Shown here: piece by piece, positions 35,881-47,000 of the stretch
How the letters are laid out: every line of letters starts with the position of its first letter
Position numbering within the stretch: the stretch's first letter is position 1
The notes under the pieces: generated by a model
Told to the model about the DNA's origin: nothing
Seen by the model: the letters and a program-made list of their open reading frames with translations, nothing else
Databases searched by the model: none
Position numbers and translations under genes: made by a program
Assembly (NCBI GenBank): GCA_051294375.1
Contig: CM119268.1
Location: 7,712,632 to 7,776,631, forward strand
Length of the DNA: 64,000 nt
DNA from: Paraspadella gotoi
Taxonomy: Eukaryota > Chaetognatha
Reading direction: 5' to 3'

Positions 35881-36451
35881 TTTGAGAGTCGCCGTATGCT
35901 CATCTGTTAATAATTTTACTCCACATGATTCGTTTCTACATTTTGTCTACTCAAGCCTAATCTGGTGCTACTTTCTATGCTCTTACCTTTCACGTTTCAC
36001 AGAGAACCAGGTCACTGAGGATCTCTCCAGCGGCCGTCCCAAAACGGCCCTTTTTTTTACCGACGGAGGACATAGACATGTTGTCGATGGTCGTTCTACC
36101 TCAGTCATCGCTTCTGCTCACCAGCTTTAGCAGGATTCATGACGGCTTGTCAGTTGACAATAGACTTTGTGGCCAGTCCCACACTTCGACCACACTCCTT
36201 TCTGAATGCGACCTTGTGGAAAACTACGGGAGCTGGCTGACATAGGAGGCTGACACCTCGCCAACAAAGTAGTCTTTCGGCGTCACTCGCGCCGGCACAC
36301 CAAAGGGGGGCTGATGCGGCCGGCGCCCACCTTCCGGCTGACGAGGGGAGAGTTGACGGCACGTCTCCCCCATAATGGCGCGACGGGTATAGGACGGAGA
36401 TACGCCTTGGCGTGGCAGGGCTGAACTACTAGCTTCCTCCGACACTACAGC
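35881..36451. mobile_element. 571-bp insertion relative to E2, unclassified
   Basis: E2 runs GGTTATCTAAG|CATTGTC without interruption near 42,115-42,127. E1 has 571 bp between the same flanks. The insert is GC-richer than its surroundings and on the minus strand has a frame ending ...YFVGEVSASYVSQLP (stop near 36,224). No terminal repeats or clear target duplication are visible. A solo LTR, a 5'-truncated retroelement or a deletion in E2 are all possible. Confidence 0.45.
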
Positions 36452-36737
36452 CATTGCTCTTTCGTCTCCTCTTACTATGAGTCTATAGTTTAAGACGTGT
36501 AGACTCCTCCGGTCCGACTTTCCTCCTTCCAACCTCTGACCTCTGTCCCCCCCTCTGGAGCCGATGTGACTCTTTCCCGCCCTGCTCCTCCCTCCCCATC
36601 TTTCCTTTTCCGTGTGAAGCGGTCTGTCGGACCAAAAATTTCTGCCTAATGAGTCCCTCGTTTCTGATTCGAAGCGCGGCGAGAGGACTCGACCAAGCAG
36701 ACCGCAGCGACCTTGGCACGCATCCGCGCTCCGCGTA

Positions 36738-37366
36738 GTAACCATGGAAACTCCGCCCAGTCGTGTTTTTTCCTGCTAAGGAACACGCGCGACCGGTTGA
36801 GGGTTTTAAAGGCGGGAGAATCGGTTCGCATCTGTTTTGAGGGATTTTTTTTTATTGGGCGAGGGCGGCGATGATCGTGACCCTTATGGTCGCGTATAAA
36901 TTCATATTCTTTCTGGACAGGACGACCGTACCCTGTCCGTCTATTGTCATAACATTGGCTCGCACTTTTCCTGATGCTCAATTCGTATACATTTTTTATT
37001 TCAAACTATTACGCATGGTCCCAGCCAGCGTGCTACTTGCCAAAGATCACTTGGAAAAACGTGAGATGTTATAATTCACATGTCATTTCGACAGTTCGGT
37101 TCTCGAAGAATGGACATTTTATTTTTACCCGCCCAAGCACACGCCGAATCGGTCCCCTTAGCAATCGGTCCCACGCACCGAGCCCAGAGAGGTTCCCCGT
37201 CCTCAAAAAACAACAAAAAAAAAACAGAAAGAAGCAATAGCGAGAAACGACCAAAATAGAACGCAAAAGAAAGCCGCTGTTCGCCTTTATTAAACTGCTC
37301 GGTCTCTGCGTAGCCGAATCGGGTGACGCTGGCGAAGGTGGGCCCAGAAAGTTTTCGCGCATGCGT
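36738..37366. promoter_or_regulatory. promoter-like region with X-box and NRF1-like sites (E1)
   Basis: GTAACCATGGAAAC at 36,738-36,751 fits the RFX X-box consensus. CGCGCATGCGT at 37,356-37,366 fits the NRF1/ewg consensus. A GC box (CCGCCC) follows the X-box directly, and CCTTAGCAA-type half-sites lie near 37,160. Both motifs are preserved in E2 (42,367-42,380 and 42,883-42,893) despite many indels between them. RFX targets are often ciliary genes, but I cannot assign the gene served. Confidence 0.5.
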
Positions 37367-37677
37367 ATTGCGCCGCCGTCGCAATCCTTTAAAGATAAGT
37401 TCCTGAAAACATTGGTCACTGATAATCAGCGATAAAAATTAGAAAACCTATAATCGTAATATAAAGCTTCCAATGCGACAAAGACGCATCCAGCAAATTG
37501 GCCTGCTCGACATGGCTATAAACTACTCGCATACAAGTAGTCTAGTACGTACATTACTATCGTATATCATTTCCCCCTTCGGACTGTGCAAAAAGTACAG
37601 AATAAGAAAAAAACGGACTGGAAACGACGCACGAGAACGTACAACAGGCGGCCTGCATGGTGAAATACATGGGAAAC

Positions 37678-37713
<36 letters not shown>

Positions 37714-37962
37714 CCTCTCTCTCCTCTCTCTCTCTCTCTCTTACTACCTCTCTCTCTCTCTCTCCCCTTCACTCACTCTACTCTTCTCTCTCACTTGAAT
37801 ATGTGGATTCGCCAATTGCGTGCGCGGGAGCTCAATGTCTACTAACCTCAATCTCTCGATTCGTCGCCTTAATTCCCAACTGTGCTGATTTCGGAGCTCT
37901 AGGACTTAGGTAGAATCTCATTCCCTGGCAGCGTCTCCTCTATGACTCGCGAGGTCATCTCT

Positions 37963-38007
<45 letters not shown>

Positions 38008-38067
38008 GCTTCTCTCTCTCTCGCTCTCTCTCTCTCACAGCTTCGCCTTGCTCCTTCGAAAAACTCT

Positions 38068-38177
38068 ATGAATAGAGTTATCCCGCTCTTTTCAATCTGT
38101 CTTTTGTCGGTGGCTTCCTTTCTCTTCGACGTTGGACTCTCACTTTCTCCCGAACTGACCAGTGACCAGTGACGGGG
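38068..38177 (+). CDS. signal-peptide exon, unknown small protein (E1)
   Basis: A CT array ending in CTCTCTCACAG (38,040) acts as a plausible acceptor; 27 bases later an ATG starts MNRVIPLFSICLLSVASFLF. This is a short basic/polar N-terminus plus a hydrophobic core of about 15 residues, as in a secretory signal. In frame it reaches TGA at 38,170-38,172. A strong donor, GGGG|GTGAGA, follows at 38,178 in both copies, so the true frame may run through to the donor. A possible next exon starts after CTCCTCAAAAG near 38,684 (LTLCSSPLISSPPAL, then a stop). No family is recognised. Confidence 0.45.
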
Positions 38178-39105
38178 GTGAGACATCGAGTCGCGATCAG
38201 GCCGTGAATCGAGTGAATCGATGTGAATCGTGTTATGGTGAGATGAAGACATAGACCTCGATGACGATGACGATGCTGGAGTGTTGAATTCTTGTAACGA
38301 CACGATTTTGAGGTGAAGAATTCCATCGATCTCAACCCAGAATTCCAGCTTCGTCAGCGGTAAAAAAAAATTACTTTCTGGCCCAAAAAGGAATAACGTC
38401 AACTACAATAAAAAAAGGCATTGAATCCACTCTTACATTCCACTAAATATTGTATATACTATAACCCACTATTAGATGAGTTCTACGCACCGAAAAGAAG
38501 TAGATAAGTAAGAAACTTAGGTAAAGGAGAAATTAATCCGGTTTTGTAAATTAAAAAAAAAAAAAGAAAAAAACCATACCCTAAAATCCACGCTCATCAA
38601 CCTTTCTGGTTTTTCTTTCCTTTTCCTTCCTCACTTCTTTCTCTCCCTCCTCCTTCTCCTCCCCAACTTCTCCTCACTCCTCAAAAGCACTTACCCTTTG
38701 TTCCTCACCGCTCATTTCCTCTCCGCCTGCCTTACACGCGACCCGCATCGACGATCAGCAGAAACGGAACTGATATTTAAAAGTCCGGTTTCGGGAACCG
38801 TTTAGGTCGTCTTGAGACTCAGTATGGAAGGGAAGGCGCGGGAGTAGAAGGGAGTAGAAGCGTTCGCGGTGAACAGGGTAAGGCACGGCTATAAGGCTTG
38901 AGAAATGGAACGATGAAGAAAGGTTTGAGCTGAGGATTGGAAAAGCTGGAATTTCGCTGTGGCTGTTCGAATTAGGATACAATAGTTTGAAACGATTAAA
39001 AGTAAGCGGACGCAGTCGCGGAATAAAAAATAAAGAGTAAGGTGGTTGAAAATAGTTGGGTCACAGTTGTTAAGTCGCGTTTTTAAACCAAAGAAACTTG
39101 GCGTG

Positions 39106-39224
39106 ATGCGAGCGATGACAGAAAGCTGCCCGCGGCAAAAGAGGATTACGGCTCAGCGCGACCGAGCAGGAAAATATTCAGAATGGATGGCAGTCCGTCT
39201 GCGTGATGGCCAGCCGTTGAAAAG
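39106..39224 (+). CDS. candidate first exon with conserved donor (E1)
   Basis: The frame MRAMTESCPRQKRITAQRDR runs 39 codons to a perfect donor, AAAG|GTGAGT, at 39,225. The E2 copy (44,904-44,991) starts MKKLPAAKSSEPPAENIDGW and ends at the same donor, AAAG|GTGAGA. The copies disagree because of indels, so the exact protein is unknown, but the ATG region and donor coincide. E2 third positions are G/C-rich. Confidence 0.4.
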
Positions 39225-40016
39225 GTGAGTAGAGTAGGCAGGTCGATGTGAGAAAGGATCGCGTCGCAAAGTGTGAATTAGAATAAGACTCGAGGACGAA
39301 GAGTGAGATTCCGGCAGTGGTGAATGCTTTGGCCGTCGAATTTGGTTGTACTCTTTCTCTTTTGTATTTTTTTGTAAGTACTATAAGAGGCAACATATGT
39401 GAATCGAGTGAAAGTTAAAGAAAGAAAAGGAAAGGAAGGAGCAAAAGCTAAGAGAAGAAAGAGAATGGATAGGAGGCAAAAAAAAGAAGGAAAAGATTTA
39501 AAGATAGCAGTAAAAGTAGGAATGTAGAGTCTCAAAGCTAGAGAAAAAGTATAAAGAGAGGAAACGGGGACACGGAGAAGAGCAACAGGATAACGCTAGA
39601 GGAAAAAAGCAGGAAGTAGAGCGAAAGGAAGAACGTGAGGAAGAACAAGGATCGAGAAAGAAGAGAAAAGAATGGCCGAGAGAAGTCCCGAGGAATTATT
39701 ACGTGAGTCACACTTGGGTAAAGAATCGAAGATGCTTCCCGCTCGCGAGCGAAGACGATCTGTGGGAAAAAAAAGAGAGGAATGGAATAAAATGAAATAG
39801 GACAGCATATCTGAGAAATGAAAACTGAATTCAAAAAAAAACAAAATCAACGGATATTTCGAGGCACAATTTAAAAAACACTTCTCTTCTCGAGTCTTAA
39901 TAATGAAGTATTTTTTAAAAGAATTTTATTTCTGTGCTACACGGTACTTGTTAGTTTCGTCTTTCCAAGAGAAAAACAGAAAAAAAAAAAGAAAGTAAAA
40001 AGAACGGATAAAAACC

Positions 40017-40268
40017 ATGGCAACCTGGACAAAAATAACAAAGGAGAGGAGGAAAAAAATTGGACATGAAGATTATTACAACAGGCTGAAAGAAAGAATA
40101 ATCGATAGATTCGCATCAGATTCAACGCGCGCCGCCCGAACCAACAGGTCCCAGCCCTATCCCCTTCATTCTTTTCGTAACTCACCTTCCCACTATAAAT
40201 CGGACATCACATTTTCTCCACAAATAGTTGGATGTCGAAAGACATGGCAATGTCCGAAGAACTGGTAA
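40017..40268 (+). CDS. open frame of 83 codons, candidate exon
   Basis: The ATG is in strong context (AAAACCATGGCAACC). The frame begins MATWTKITKERRKKIGHEDY, continues as YNRLKERIIDRFASDSTRAA and ends ...CRKTWQCPKNW at TAA. The E2 copy starts at 45,748 as MATDKEIKGGKKRNEIYN and then meets ACAG|GTGAAA, a possible donor, so the true exon may be about 60 bp. CCATGGCAAC also matches half an RFX X-box. The overlap with a Kozak-like start makes that motif ambiguous. Confidence 0.35.
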   Translation: MATWTKITKERRKKIGHEDYYNRLKERIIDRFASDSTRAARTNRSQPYPLHSFRNSPSHYKSDITFSPQIVGCRKTWQCPKNW

Positions 40269-40690
40269 AAAAAAAAAAAATTCTGAACCGATGATTTCCG
40301 CGATGTAGGATTGCATTTCCGCCCAGATAGAAGGAGAAGAGAGATCTCTACTCTTGTCCTCNNNNNNNNNNNNNNNNNNNNNNNNNAGAGAAGAAGAGCG
40401 TGAAGATGAAGAATGAGGAGAGAGAAAAGAGACGAGATAAGAGAGCAGAGTCGAGACGACGATGAGCGCGACGAGAGACTAGGATGAGAGAGAGAGAGGA
40501 AAGAGATAGCCTTCTTGTTATTAGCCATTGGATCGCTTACATTAATTGTTCTGTATCACGACCCTGCTATTTTTCGATAACCTCGAAAGCATTTTCCATT
40601 CTTTCGTCCGGCCGCCATCTTTTCTCTCTACTCTCTCTCTTCTCCTCTCTACTTTCTCTCTTCTCCTCTCTCTCTCTCTCTCCTCTTCTC

Positions 40691-40722
<32 letters not shown>

Positions 40723-41354
40723 TCTCTCTCTTCTTCCTTTTTCATCCCCTTCTTCTCGCTATACTATATGGAACTGAGTCAGGCAATTTTTTTTTAACCC
40801 CTTCGCGTTTTTTCCATCGACTCTGCTTTCGCCAAGAAAAAAAAAATCGATAAAAATACTATATTTTTTTGGAGAAAGATTTTCATCGCAGATATCCGCT
40901 TTGGCCTCGTCGCAGCTGGTTCGGCGACGTCGATTTTCATTTCGGCTGCCCGAACAAAAGAACATTCAAGAACCACACAGCGGCGTTTGGGATTTTCGAT
41001 ATTTCTTCTCCCGATGTTTTTTAATGCGTTCGCCTCCAAAAAAAAGTGGCGTATTTCTCACTCCCCCTTTTCTGGTTTCTAGATAAGAAAATGGAGATCC
41101 TTTAACTGTGTCCTACGAATTTGCGCTCTCGTTATGGCACGACTCTCTCTTCTACAGGACATCGCCTTCCGGGAAAAGTCAGTGATTTAAAACGGTGACA
41201 TTTGTTCTGTCTGTGAATGCTAAAAACATATCCAACGCATAGAGACAAAATAATAAAATAAACCTTTAGCCTTAGTTTCGCTGCATAGGCAAGCATCAAG
41301 GTGATAAACTCTGGCTTTAGTTTTTTTTTTTTTTTTTAAACGCATTTTATCGAA

Positions 41355-41422
41355 ATGAAGACGATTTTCTTTTGACGTTGGCGATTCTCTTTTTTGCTTC
41401 ACATTCGCGCGAATCGCGGAGG
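41355..41422 (+). CDS. small secreted/membrane protein, exon 1
   Basis: The ATG at 41,355 (context ATCGAAATGA) begins a hydrophobic signal sequence. Comparing the copies gives MKTIFSLTLAILFFASHS followed by a basic RESRR end. This copy lacks one base near codon 6, which E1 supplies (35,101-35,110). The exon ends at a perfect donor, GAGG|GTGAGT (41,423). If E1's base is accepted, the exon is 69 bases and ends in phase 0, matching exons 2 and 3. A T-rich stretch just upstream could also be an acceptor, so a non-coding upstream exon is possible. The likely destination is the secretory pathway. Confidence 0.55.
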
Positions 41423-41526
41423 GTGAGTCGAAAGGATATGTCTTCTCCGATGCGCATTTGTTTTCATCCGCAGTAAAACAATTACGTTTATTTCTTTATA
41501 TTTATCTTTTTTTTTTTTTGACTCAG

Positions 41527-41583
41527 TTGACGGATGATGAAGGACAAAATCTGCTCGTCCTGTTACGAGAGGAAGTGAAAGAG
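41527..41583 (+). CDS. small secreted/membrane protein, exon 2
   Basis: The acceptor TTTTTTTTTTTGACTCAG ends at 41,526. The 57-base exon reads LTDDEGQNLLVLLREEVKE (19 residues) in phase 0 and ends at the donor GAG|GTGAGC (41,584). It is acidic and helical in character. The E1 counterpart (35,258-35,324) is longer by about 10 bases because of indels. Introns of about 100 bp on each side are compact, as in many arthropod genes. Confidence 0.6.
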
Positions 41584-41682
41584 GTGAGCGAATCGGGGTC
41601 AAAGTTCGATGAGCGCGAAATGAATTCATAAATTCGAAGATGGAACGATCCTCACAACCTGACTGACGCTATCGTCTCCCAG

Positions 41683-41859
41683 GACCTGAAGCAGGAAGAT
41701 CCGGAGCAGGAGATGATGGCCAGGGAAGCGGCGTTGAGTCTGCGGCTGCTGGAATCCTTCCTCCGCCTCTACAGCGAATGCCTCCTGGCCTTCGCCGTGC
41801 TCTTCAGTCTCGCCGTCTTCTCGATCGTCATCGAGATCGATTTCTACGACGAAAAATGA
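41683..41859 (+). CDS. small secreted/membrane protein, terminal exon 3
   Basis: The acceptor CGCTATCGTCTCCCAG ends at 41,682. The exon is open for 58 codons to TGA at 41,857-41,859, with nearly every third base C or G. It starts DLKQEDPEQEMMAREAALSL and continues RLLESFLRLYSECLL into a hydrophobic segment (AFAVLFSLAVFSIVI), then an acidic tail EIDFYDEK. The hydrophobic run of about 18 residues could be a membrane anchor or an amphipathic helix. The whole predicted precursor is about 100 residues with one cysteine here. I know of no family with this pattern. Confidence 0.65.
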   Translation, partial: DLKQEDPEQEMMAREAALSLRLLESFLRLYSECLLAFAVLFSLAVFSIVIEIDFYDEK

Positions 41860-42366
41860 GACGAAAACAAAGATGGCGGACGTCGACGGAGACGGCGAAC
41901 GGGGGGTGAAAATAAACGGCGAAGATTTTACGACGAAGGAAAATTGAAATACGACGATGAATTTTTTTTTTTTTTTAAAGAAATCGTCACTCGAAATAGA
42001 TTCAGGGATTAGAAAATCAGAGAACGTATCCGACTGGAAGTATTAATAATAATACAGTATGAGTAATATAGTGTGTTTTCTTTTTCTTGGTCAATTCCAC
42101 TGCCAGTCTTGAGGTTATCTAAGCATTGTCTTTCGTCTCCTTCTCTCACTGTGAGTCTATAGTTTAAGACGTTAGCTCCTCCCTCCACTTTCCTCCTTCA
42201 CCTCTGACCTCTTCCCCCCCTCGGACCGATTGACTCTTTCCCCCCTCTCCCCCTCTTTTTCCTTGAAGCGTCTTCGACCAAAAATTTCCCTAATGAGTCC
42301 CTCGTTTCGATTCGAAGCGCGAGAGACGACTCGAGAGACCGAGCGGACCTTGGCAGCTATCGCGCG

Positions 42367-42893
42367 GTAACCATGGAAACGGCCACGTGGTTTTCTTCCG
42401 TTGCTAGGGACGCGCGGGTTAAAGGGAGAATCGTTCGCGATGTTTTGAGGGATTTTTTTTTTTGGGGAGGGGGCGATGATCGGTGACTTGGTCGTATAAA
42501 TTTATATTTTTCTTGGACAGGACACGTGTCGTCTATTGTATAACTTGCTCGCCTTTTCCATGCTCAATTCGTATAATTTTTTATTTTNNNNNNNNNNTAC
42601 CGCGGTCCAGCGGTGCTACTTGCCAAAGATACTTGGAAAAACGTGATTTTATAATTCACTGTTCATTTTCGACAGTGTTCTCGAAATTACTTATTTTTCT
42701 CGCCAAGCAACAGCCGAATCGGTCCCCTTAGCAACGGTCACGCACGAGCTCCAGAGAGGGTTCCTCAAAAAAAAAAAAAAAAAAGGAAAACGAATAGAAC
42801 CAAAAAGAAAGCCGCTGTTCGCCTTTAAAACTGTCCGGTCTCTCCGAGTAATCGGTGACACTTGCGAAGGTGCCCAAAAGTTCGCGCATGCGT
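42367..42893. promoter_or_regulatory. promoter-like region with X-box and NRF1-like sites (E2)
   Basis: GTAACCATGGAAAC (42,367-42,380) and CGCGCATGCGT (42,883-42,893) are identical to those in E1. The minus-strand frame running from the NRF1-like site (RMRELLGTFASVTDYSERPD) is also conserved in part, so the site could lie in a coding exon. Confidence 0.45.
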
Positions 42894-43059
42894 ATTGGCC
42901 GCACGACTTCAAGATATCCTGAAACAGTTATGATAATCACGATAAAATTAAAAACTAAATCGTAAATAAAATATTCGCACAAAGACCATCACAATTGCCC
43001 AAGGCTATAACTACTCGCACTAAAGTGATTTACTGTAATTCTATGTATTATATTTTCTC

Positions 43060-43140
43060 CTGACGGGTATGAAAAAGTAAAGAAAAAAAAAAAAAACGAA
43101 TGCAGAACGAGCAGAAAAACTAAAACATGGGGGCGGGAAA

Positions 43141-43197
<57 letters not shown>

Positions 43198-43635
43198 TCT
43201 CTCTCTCTCTCTCTCTCTCCCCTCTCCATACCTCACTCACTCTTTCTCTCTCTTTGACATTGTGAGCATTGCCAATGCGTGCGCGGGCGCTCAATTCTAC
43301 TAACCTCTCTCATCATTCGTCGCTTAAATTCCAACTGTGCGATTTTTGAGCTCAGGACTTAAGTAATCAGACTATTCCCTTCTCTCTCTCTCTCTCTCTA
43401 GTCTACTCTCTTCTGCTCTCTTCCTTGTCTACTCTCTCTCAGTCTTATCTCTTCTCTCTTTTTTTTNNNNNNNNNNNNNNNNNNNNNNNNNTGTATTTAG
43501 TTTTCCCTCGCGAGGGTATGAAAAAGTAAAGAAAAAAAAAAAAAAAAAAACGAGATGCCGAAGAGAGAAAAATAAAACATGGCGGCGCGAAACGCTCTCT
43601 CTCTCTCTTCTCCTCTTCTTCTCTCTCTCCTCTCT

Positions 43636-43674
<39 letters not shown>

Positions 43675-43848
43675 TCTCTTCTCCCCATCCTCACTCACTC
43701 TTCTCTCTCTTGACATTGTGAGATTGCCAATGCGTGCGCGGGACTCAATTCTACTAACTCTCTCTCTATCGGTCGCTTAAATTCCAACTGTGCGATTTTG
43801 AGCTCAGGACTTAGTAATCAGACTATCTCCTCTCCCTCTCTTACTCTC

Positions 43849-43887
<39 letters not shown>

Positions 43888-43930
43888 TCTCTCTCTCTCT
43901 CTCTCTCTCCTCTCGCTCTCTCTCTCTCTC
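43060..43930. repeat. extra local copy of about 0.4 kb around a 25-N gap
   Basis: The order GAAAAAGTAAAG, AAACATGG, CT array, TTGACATTGTGAG, CCAATGCGTGCGCGGG and TTCCAACTGTGCGATTT occurs at 43,068-43,375 and again at 43,518-43,830. E1 has it once (37,600-37,930). The gap lies exactly between the two. Confidence 0.8.
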
Positions 43931-43965
43931 CAGTCTTCCGCACTTGCCTTCTCTTCGAAAAACTC

Positions 43966-44066
43966 ATGAATAAGTTATCCCCTCTTTTTTGTTTTTGCGT
44001 GGTGGCTTCTTTCCTCTTCGACGTTGGATCTCGACTTTCCCCGACTGACCATGACCAGTGACGGGG
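43966..44066 (+). CDS. signal-peptide exon, unknown small protein (E2)
   Basis: Counterpart of 38,068. The acceptor CTCTCTCCAG (43,933) lies at the end of a CT array; the ATG at 43,966 starts MNKLSPLFCFCVVASFLFDV. TGA in frame is at 44,059-44,061 and a donor GGGG|GTGAGA follows at 44,067. Both copies keep the ATG, the hydrophobic core, VASFLFDVG and the donor, which argues for a real exon. The region after the donor has no clear exon until CTCTCCTCAAAG (about 44,540), behind which a 46-codon frame includes PPNRDPMQQENGMILKVG. Confidence 0.45.
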
Positions 44067-47000
44067 GTGAGACATCGAGTCGGCGATGCGGGTGAATCGA
44101 TGTGAATCGAGTGAATCGTGTTTGTTGTGAGATGGAAAGACGGATGACGTGGACGATGCTGGAGTTGTGAATTCTTAACGAACGGTTTAGTGTGAAGAAT
44201 TCATCGATCTCAAACCCGCCGAATTACTTCGTCGCGTAAAAAAAAAATTACTTTTTTGGCCAAAAAAAGTAACACCGTATAAATAATAAAAAGGGCTTGA
44301 TTACTCCATTTTAATCGAATATATTAATATGAGTACAATAATATCTTCACTCTGAAAAAAAGTAGAAAGTAAATTGTACCCAAAAGTAAAGGGAGAAAAT
44401 TAATCGGTTTGTAAATTTAAAAAAAAAAAAAGATAAAAAAATCTAATCCACGTCATCAAACTTTTGGTTTTTCTTCCTTTTCCTTCCTCACTTTTCTTTT
44501 CTCCTCCTCCTCCTCCCAACTTCTCTCTCTCCTCAAAGCCTTACCCTTTTTCCTCACCCTCATTTCTCCCTCGCCTCCAAACCGCGACCCGATGCAGCAG
44601 GAAAACGGAATGATATTAAAAGTCGGATCGGGACCGTTTAGGTCGCTTAGCTCAGTTGGAGGGAGGGCGCGGAGAGAAGGGGAGTGAAGGTTCGCGGGAA
44701 AGGTAAGGACGGGTAAGGCTTAGAAATGGAACGATGAGAAAGGTTTGAAGGTGGAAAACGGGAATTTCGCTGATGGCTTTCGAATTGGGATACAATAGTT
44801 TGAAAACGGTAAAAGTAAGCGCGAGTGGGAATAAAGAAAAGTAAGGAAGCGTGAAAAGTGGGTAAGTTAAGTCGCGTTTTAAACCAAGAAACTTGCGAGA
44901 GCGATGAAGAAGCTGCCCGCGGCAAAGAGTTCGGAGCCACCGGCGGAAAATATTGATGGATGGCATCGTTGGTGATGGCAGCCGTGAAAAGGTGAGAAGT
45001 GAGGTCGATGTGAGAAAGGATCGCGTCGAAAAGTGTGATTAGGAAAGACTGAGGGACGAAGAGTGAAGATTCGGCGGTTGACAGGGTGAGCAGTGGTGAA
45101 TGCGTTGGCGTGAATTTCGGTCGTGACTTTTCTCTTTTAGTTTTTGGTAAGTACTAGATGGGCAACAGATGTGAAGTAGAGGAAACAAAAGAAAGAAGGA
45201 GAAAAGCTAAGAAGAGAAAGAGAGGAAAGGAGGATAGGAAAAAAAAAGAGGAAAAGAATAAAGATAGGAAAAAAGGAATGTAGAGCCGAGAGCTAGAGGA
45301 AAGTAAAAAAAGAGGAAAGTGGACACGGTAGAAGAGCAAAGGGATAAAGTGAGGAAAAGAGGAAGGTAGAGGAAAGAAAGAAGTAGAAGAAAAGGAGAGA
45401 AAAGGAGAGAAAAGAAGTGGAGAGAAGTCCCCGAGTGAATATTATGTGAGTCACACTTGGAAGAATTCCGAAGATGATTCCCGCTCGCGAGCGAAGACCG
45501 AGTGGGGAAAAAAAAAGAAGAGGAATGGAATAAAAGAAAGTAGGAAGCGATTTTGAGAATGAAACTGAATTCAAAGAAAAACTAAAAATCAACGGATATT
45601 CGAGGCACAATTAAAAAAAACTTCTCTTCTCGAGTCTTAAAAAAAAGAAGTTTTTGAAAAGAATTTATTTCTGTGTACCCTGTACTTGTTATTTCGTCGT
45701 CAAGAGAAAACAGAAAAAAAAAGAAAGTAAAAATAAGGAAAAAACCATGGCAACGGACAAAGAAATAAAAGGAGGAAAAAAGAGGAATGAAATATACAAC
45801 AGGTGAAAGGAAAGGAAAATAATCGTAGATTCGCATCAGATTCAACGCGCGCCGCGAACCAAGGTCCCAGCCCACCTCCCCTTCTTCTTTCGTAACCACG
45901 CCGTCTGTACCATAAATCGGGACATCACATTTTCTCCACAAAAGTTGTGATTCAAAGACATGCAATGTCCGAAGAACTTCCAAAAAAAAATGNNNNNNNN
46001 NNNNNNNNNNNNNNNNNAAAAAAATGCTTTCCTTACTTTGTAGATTTATTCTTTCGCTGTAGTTGAATATCTCAGTTTGACTTCATTTTTGCGTTTTGCC
46101 CTTCTCTGCCAAGTATTATGTATTGATCAGTGTATGTTTTCCGCTGGATGATATTGACGTCTAACTTGTACTCATTCTGGTGATCTGAACAATGTATGTA
46201 TTGAGAGTGATATGAAATTGAATTACAAAAACAAAAACTTTGATGAGATATGAGACGGAGTGTCGCAGAACTGTGCCTATGTAGGATATGAAACACGAAA
46301 AATTGATGATTCAAAACATTACCAAAGCTTATATAAAGAGAGAAAGAAAAAGCATATAGCCACACCCCACAGTACATCAGCGCTTAAATAAAATCCTCGC
46401 GCAACTGGTTATACAGCCTAACAGAGAAGCGGAACGTAAGTAATGTAAGGGGTGTACGCTGTTGTATTCGGTATATGGAGTGTCGACCCAGGAATGTAAA
46501 TTAAGACAATAAATCTTGTGTAAATGATACAAAAGTATGGGAGAATAAATCGAGAGTCAGAGTGAATCTGAAAATAAAGGTCCGTGGAAGAGTATGAGAG
46601 TGAGTATAAGAGATCACGATTAGAGTTGTATGAAAAAATGGTTGGATAGGGAAAAGGGCCAAAATTTAAATTGATAGACATTAACACATTGTGTAATTCA
46701 TTTCGTATACATTTCGTCGGGAATGTTTAAAATATCACTCTCAAAACTTCCTGTCATAATTCTTAATAACGTTTCTTGGTAAACAGTACTTCCAGTGCGA
46801 ATAAACCAAAATGGAAAACAAATTAAAACTATTTACAAAGTAAAGTGAAAAAAAAAATATAATGGCGAAATGGTGACGGCGGTATATATTATATGGCACA
46901 ACAAAGCCGCAGAGCTTATAGAAAAAAAAAAATAGTAGAGAGAAAAAATAATGTATAAGAAGTGGAAGAATCTAGAAATAAGATTATAGAGGAGTTCACT

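Larger units (their letters stand above)
34100..40361 (+). repeat. duplicated block E1
   Basis: This block matches E2 (40,490-45,992) in direct orientation. It contains a 571-bp insertion (35,881-36,451) absent from E2 and has more single-base insertions inside exons. CT arrays lie at 34,318-34,450, 37,680-37,770 and 37,965-38,035. Exons and promoters are listed separately. I see nothing supported in 34,500-35,080 or 39,240-39,640. Confidence 0.85.
40490..45992 (+). repeat. duplicated block E2
   Basis: Direct copy of E1, bounded by 25-N gaps at 40,362-40,386 and 45,993-46,017 and interrupted by gaps at 42,588-42,597 (10 N) and 43,467-43,491. It holds the intact exon 3 of the small-protein gene. 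It also has an extra local copy of about 0.4 kb around the 43,467 gap. Confidence 0.85.

Noticed and set aside
40017-40030. Third RFX X-box (CCATGGCAAC)
   Set aside because: Only half the site matches, and it coincides with a strong start-codon context.
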